In this document: one piece after another, positions 60,607-64,000 of the stretch
How positions within the stretch are numbered: position 1 is the stretch's first letter
Layout: each line of letters opens with the position of its first letter
From: Cyclobacteriaceae bacterium
GTDB taxonomy: Bacteria; Bacteroidota; Bacteroidia; Cytophagales; Cyclobacteriaceae
Reading direction: 5' to 3'
NCBI GenBank assembly: GCA_003565295.1
Contig: PXCO01000184.1
Location: 37,140 to 101,139, forward strand
Length of the DNA stretch: 64,000 nt
Made by a program: the position numbers and the translations under genes
The notes under the pieces: generated by a model
Database searches by the model: none
The model's input: the letters and a program-made list of their open reading frames with translations, nothing else
What the model was told of the DNA's origin: nothing

Positions 60607-62529
60607 TTAGTCGGTGATTTCTATTACCTTAAATTCCGTACGTCGGTTGACCTGGTGTTCCTCCTCGGTTTGGGCATCTTCAATGATCAACTGCCGTTTT
60701 CCATAACCCTTTGCCTCCAATCTGTCCGCATCTATACCTTGGGAAACGATGTATTCCACGGCAGACTCTGCCCTTTGCTGGGACAATCGGTCATTGTAAG
60801 CGTCAGAGGCACGGGCATCGGTATGAGAACTGAGTTCTATACGAATCTGTGGATTGTCCTTCAGGATTTGTACCAGCTTATCCAGTTCCTCCGCTGCATC
60901 GGGCCGGATGTCCGCCTTATCCAGGTCATAATAGATGTTCTCCAAAACAATGGCCTTCTCCAATTCCAATTTTTCCAACACTATTGTGGTATCCAGCACC
61001 ACATTGGTGACATCCTGGATCAATTCTTCCTGGGATGGGGTTTTGCCTTTCGTACTGTAGGGAATACTCTTGGAAAAATAGCCATTTTTGGAAGCGATCA
61101 AAGTAAAGGTTTCATCGGCTTCCAACTGAAACCTCAACCTTCCGTTTTGATTGGAGAAGTTTCCATCTATGGTTTGATTGTTTTCATCATAAAGTGCCAC
61201 CCTGGTCTGAGGCAGTGGCTCCTCATCGCCGTCCTCCGTTCTTCCCTTTGTGGTAACGTTCAGGAATACATTCAATACCTTAGGCTTGGGGGTAAAGTCT
61301 TGGAAGAAATAAATGTCGTCGTCCCCTTTGCCGCCTTCCCTATTGGAAGTTATAAAGCCTTCTTTTGGGTAATCTGTGAAAAATATGCCAAAATCATCCG
61401 CCACGGAGTTGATGTTTGGCCCCAGGTTTTTCACCACGGTTTTACCATTCTCCTCTTTGGCCACAAAGATATCCAATTTGCCATAGCCCGGATGCCCGTC
61501 TGAGGCAAAGTAAAACTCCCCATTGGACATTGGACGGGGAAACATCTCATTTCCGGCAGTGTTGATTTCCGGCCCCAGGTTTTGCACATTTCCAAAATCA
61601 CCATTGGCTAATTTAGTGGCCTTATACAGGTCAATGCCCCCATAACCTCCAGGGCGGTTGGATGCAAAATACAAGGTTTCACCATCAGGGCTGAACGCAG
61701 GGGTAGAATTCCAATAGTTTGGTTCCTCATTGGCAGCCATATAAATGGGCTCGGTGAATCCCCCTCCCCTAAAATAGGAGGCAAAAAGGCTCACTTCAGG
61801 CAAATCTTTTCTGGAAGCTGTATTCCCCCTCGCGTATACGATGGTGTTTCCATCGGGGCTTATGGCGATGGCGCCCTGGTTAAGTCCCGGTTCATTCCTG
61901 AATTCAGGCAGAGGTTGTACGTTTTGTACATCCACCTTGATGCCCTCAGCACGGGCCCTGTATATCTGTGTGTATCCCTGACCGGTAGCAGGATATACTC
62001 CCCCGGCACCCCGGGAGCTGGTAAAATACAGGTAATTTTCGTTCATTACCGGGGCATAGTCTATGCCAGAGGTATTCAGCAACTCATAGTTTTCCAGTTT
62101 ATGGTTTGGCCAGACAGGTTCTATATCTTCTAAAACCTGCAGATTGTTGATCTCCTTGTCTGCCAAACGGTGCAACTGATCGTCATTTGTCCATTTCTTA
62201 GATTCCGAAAAGGCCGTTTTCGCCTCCTCGTATTTTCCCTGGTCTTTCAGGCTTTTTCCTTTATAATAATAGTTTTCGAAGGTCTCCTCATGCTCTAAGA
62301 GCTGCTCATAGTATGGGGCTGCTTTTTCTACCCTGTTAGAAAGCCTGTAGCTCTCTGCAACATAGAAATTAGCCTCACGGTTTTCAGGCTCCTTTTCCAA
62401 TACTTGAGAAAAGGTGGATATCGCCAGTTGATATTCCCCTGCACTGAATTGATTTTGTCCCCTTTGCAATAAACTGGTACACGATGCAAAAAGCACAGCG
62501 ATTACCAATGAAAAGCAGCTACGCTTCAT
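60607..62529 (-). CDS. PorE-like OmpA-family lipoprotein of the type IX secretion system
   Basis: A 640-residue lipoprotein (signal VIAVLFASC). The domain order is TPR repeats (about 25-125, YQLAISTFSQVLEKEPENREANFYVAESY), PD40/WD40-type propeller repeats (about 150-400, STPAFSPDGETLYFASNRPGGYGGIDLYKA repeated with variants), a CarboxypepD_reg-like domain (about 430-500, TRVALYDENNQTIDGNFSNQNGRLRFQLE) and an OmpA C-terminal peptidoglycan-binding domain (about 530-640, ELSSHTDARASDAYNDRLSQQRAESAVEYI). This is the architecture of PorE, which anchors the T9SS to peptidoglycan; other OmpA-propeller proteins exist, so the assignment is probable but not certain. A strong SD-like AGGAGG precedes the ATG by eight bases, which is unusual in this phylum. 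Confidence 0.82.
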   Translation of the reverse strand: MKRSCFSLVIAVLFASCTSLLQRGQNQFSAGEYQLAISTFSQVLEKEPENREANFYVAESYRLSNRVEKAAPYYEQLLEHEETFENYYYKGKSLKDQGKYEEAKTAFSESKKWTNDDQLHRLADKEINNLQVLEDIEPVWPNHKLENYELLNTSGIDYAPVMNENYLYFTSSRGAGGVYPATGQGYTQIYRARAEGIKVDVQNVQPLPEFRNEPGLNQGAIAISPDGNTIVYARGNTASRKDLPEVSLFASYFRGGGFTEPIYMAANEEPNYWNSTPAFSPDGETLYFASNRPGGYGGIDLYKATKLANGDFGNVQNLGPEINTAGNEMFPRPMSNGEFYFASDGHPGYGKLDIFVAKEENGKTVVKNLGPNINSVADDFGIFFTDYPKEGFITSNREGGKGDDDIYFFQDFTPKPKVLNVFLNVTTKGRTEDGDEEPLPQTRVALYDENNQTIDGNFSNQNGRLRFQLEADETFTLIASKNGYFSKSIPYSTKGKTPSQEELIQDVTNVVLDTTIVLEKLELEKAIVLENIYYDLDKADIRPDAAEELDKLVQILKDNPQIRIELSSHTDARASDAYNDRLSQQRAESAVEYIVSQGIDADRLEAKGYGKRQLIIEDAQTEEEHQVNRRTEFKVIEITD

Positions 62530-62535
62530 AACTAG

Positions 62536-62544
62536 ATCCTCCTA
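62536..62544 (-). promoter_or_regulatory. Shine-Dalgarno-like AGGAGG upstream of the porE-like gene
   Basis: On the minus strand TAGGAGGATC lies eight bases before the ATG. Most start sites in this window have A-rich leaders instead, so this site stands out. Confidence 0.5.
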
Positions 62545-62548
62545 TGGA

Positions 62549-63052
62549 TTACTGGGTGATTTTTTGTTTTTGAAAATACCTGCTCAGCCAACTCTCCTTT
62601 GCCGGTATATGCCATTTCTCCTCAAGTTCGCCCTTTCTACTTACGCTTGGATTAAAGACGGGGGTGTCTGGCTTCAGTTTTCCCTCTTGAATCACCGAAC
62701 CTACCTGATGAAGTTTCACCACTTCTACACGGCCTTCCGATAAAAAGGCTACCTTTCCCGCATCCAGGATTTCCACATTCAGATGTTGCTCAATCTCTCT
62801 CAACACCCTTACCGAACTGTCAATGGAGCAACCACTGGCTCCCATTTTGGACTCATCCACCAATAAAAGGATGAACTGGTCATATTGAATATCAAATGAG
62901 GTGGGCATCAGCGAACCATGTGTGTTCCATTGATTGCAAAATGCCACTAACTTTGAGATAATCCAGGTTTTTTCTTCCTCGCTAAAAGACCTGCTGGCAC
63001 AATAAACCCATACCCTGGAATGATTGGCCATTTGTTCGAAAGGAATATACAT
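62549..63052 (-). CDS. Conserved Bacteroidota hypothetical protein (167 residues)
   Basis: A soluble protein starting MYIPFEQMANHSRVWVYCASRSFSEEEKTWI. This N-terminus is recognisable as a widespread Bacteroidota family that is often mis-labelled 'ABC transporter ATPase'; no Walker motif is present. It has FILLLVDESKMGASGCSIDSSVRVLREIEQHLNVEI, and a C-terminal part with FNPSVSRKGELEEKWHIPAKESW. The function is unknown. It is 19 bases upstream of the porE-like gene and probably cotranscribed. Confidence 0.78.
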   Translation of the reverse strand: MYIPFEQMANHSRVWVYCASRSFSEEEKTWIISKLVAFCNQWNTHGSLMPTSFDIQYDQFILLLVDESKMGASGCSIDSSVRVLREIEQHLNVEILDAGKVAFLSEGRVEVVKLHQVGSVIQEGKLKPDTPVFNPSVSRKGELEEKWHIPAKESWLSRYFQKQKITQ

Positions 63053-63184
63053 AATTCTTATTGCCTTTTTTTATGTTTGAAATCATTAATTATTGATTGC
63101 CTCTTCTAAACGACAATCACTTGATTTTGGTACACTTCATTGCCTTCATGATTTAATACAGCCCCATATCAGGGACAGTCAAGT

Positions 63185-63985
63185 TCAGGATAGGTTTAAA
63201 TCCTTAGCGATCAGCTCAGCTATATCCATCACCTTCACCTCTTGTTCCTTTTCTTTGTTTTTCACACCATCTGTCATCATGGTAAGGCAGAAAGGGCAGC
63301 CCACCGCAATGGTTTCGGCCCCTGTACCCAGGGCTTCTTCCGTCCTTTCAATGTTTATGTCCTTCCTACCGGGCTCAGGTTCCTTAAACATTTGGGCACC
63401 TCCGGCACCACAGCAAAGGCCCTTTGACTTGCACCTTTTCATTTCAACCAACTCCATGTCCAAGGCCCGTATCACATTCCTGGGTGCTTCATATACCCCA
63501 TTGGCCCTGCCTAGGAAACAGGAATCATGAAAGGTAATTTTTTTTCCCCGGTAAGTACCTCCTCCCTTCAAAACAATACGTCCCTCGTTGATCAGTTGTT
63601 GCAGAAATTGCGAATGATGAAGGACCTCGTAATTACCACCCAAGGCAGGATATTCATTTTTGATCGTATTGAAGCAGTGGGGGCAGGCGGTCACAATTTT
63701 CTTTATTTCATACCCATTCAGCACCTGTATATTGCTAACTGCCTGCATTTGAAACAAGAATTCGTTTCCAGCCCTACGGGCGGGGTCACCTGTGCAGGTC
63801 TCTTCCTCTCCCAAAACGGCGAAATTGACCCCTATCACATTCAGAATTTTCACAAATGCCTGGGTCACGGCCTTATACCTATCATCAAAAGAACCTGCAC
63901 AGCCCACCCAAAACAATATCTCTGGTGTTTCTCCGCTGCCGGCCTTTTCCGCCATAGTTGGGACTTTATAATTGCTTTCACTCAT
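63185..63985 (-). CDS. CCG-domain (Fe-S)-binding protein, heterodisulfide-reductase-B-like
   Basis: A 266-residue electron-transfer protein with two CCG domains: WVGCAGSFDDRY…ACPHCFNTI and FHDSCFLGRANGVYEAPR…GLCCGAGGAQMFKEPEPG. It resembles HdrB and the C-terminal half of the GlpC/LutA group. In Bacteroidota such a protein lies next to a second Fe-S protein (4Fe-4S dicluster/HdrC-like), which would be just outside the window to the right. It probably links an acyl-CoA or quinone redox reaction to the electron chain (inference). The last bases of the window are its upstream region. Confidence 0.85.
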   Translation of the reverse strand: MSESNYKVPTMAEKAGSGETPEILFWVGCAGSFDDRYKAVTQAFVKILNVIGVNFAVLGEEETCTGDPARRAGNEFLFQMQAVSNIQVLNGYEIKKIVTACPHCFNTIKNEYPALGGNYEVLHHSQFLQQLINEGRIVLKGGGTYRGKKITFHDSCFLGRANGVYEAPRNVIRALDMELVEMKRCKSKGLCCGAGGAQMFKEPEPGRKDINIERTEEALGTGAETIAVGCPFCLTMMTDGVKNKEKEQEVKVMDIAELIAKDLNLS

Positions 63986-64000
63986 TCGCCGAATTATTTA

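Noticed and set aside
60655-61503. 282-codon plus-strand ORF opposite the PorE-like gene
   Set aside because: It is antisense to conserved propeller and OmpA sequence, with a Cys/His/Ile-rich composition typical of shadows.
62549-63052. ABC transporter ATPase label for the 167-residue protein
   Set aside because: No Walker A, Walker B or signature motif is present.
1-64000. tRNA or rRNA genes
   Set aside because: I found no cloverleaf-like or rRNA-like sequence in the intergenic regions, although a covariance search would be needed to exclude small RNAs.

Overview
The window looks like chromosomal DNA of a member of the Bacteroidota, most likely a marine or aquatic member of the order Cytophagales (family Cyclobacteriaceae is my inference). 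The reasons are two SusC/SusD-type outer-membrane uptake pairs, type IX secretion components (PorT and a PorE-like protein), families largely confined to this phylum (DUF5606, DUF3127, DUF6134, Bacteroidota-type PurM), and several TAnnTTTG promoter -7 boxes. GC content is about 42-45% over most of the window. I saw no rRNA, tRNA, CRISPR array, intact insertion sequence or prophage.

Layout. 0-9 kb: the 3' part of a SusC gene with its SusD partner, a convergent TonB-dependent receptor and a GH78 alpha-L-rhamnosidase; this is polysaccharide or glycoside acquisition. 9-24 kb: mainly housekeeping. It holds coaX, a ThuA protein, a VanX-type dipeptidase, an SDR, a ubiE-porT pair, engB, a DUF5606 protein, fbp, aspartate kinase, a fructosamine-kinase/LMW-phosphatase pair, a perR-like regulator with a peroxiredoxin, GDPD and TIGR04282 genes, a DUF4890 protein and a type II NADH dehydrogenase. 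25-28 kb: lutABC for lactate oxidation, with a leader that could form two mutually exclusive hairpins. 28.5-35.5 kb: an exported DapA-family protein, a UPF0316 protein, an alpha/beta hydrolase, an MFS carrier, a sterol-desaturase/fatty-acid hydroxylase and an exported Gfo/Idh/MocA oxidoreductase. 35.6-40 kb: a complete susC-susD pair. 40-44 kb: an NhaC antiporter, a DUF6134 protein, deoC and hemH.

44.4-50.8 kb is the accessory region. It holds a GC-rich gene fragment, a lipoprotein, a VapC-type toxin-antitoxin pair, a decayed LuxR-type regulator, a large lipoprotein of unknown function, a small outer-membrane protein and the 3' scar of a lost paralogue. 50.8-64 kb: an enolase-superfamily enzyme, a CPA2 antiporter, a two-component system, a DUF3127 protein with an SSB-like tail, a methyltransferase, a ceramidase-like enzyme next to purM, a PorE-like protein and a CCG-domain Fe-S protein.

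The most interesting signal is a dispersed, highly structured intergenic repeat of about 110-240 bp. There are four good copies and at least one degenerate copy. In three copies its right end lies directly against the start codon of the next gene. Several copies carry a short upstream reading frame (MTAEK...), and in two of these the TGA stop overlaps the downstream ATG. Internal hairpins show compensatory changes between copies. It looks like a mobile 5'-UTR or translational-coupling cassette, and I do not recognise it as a named element.
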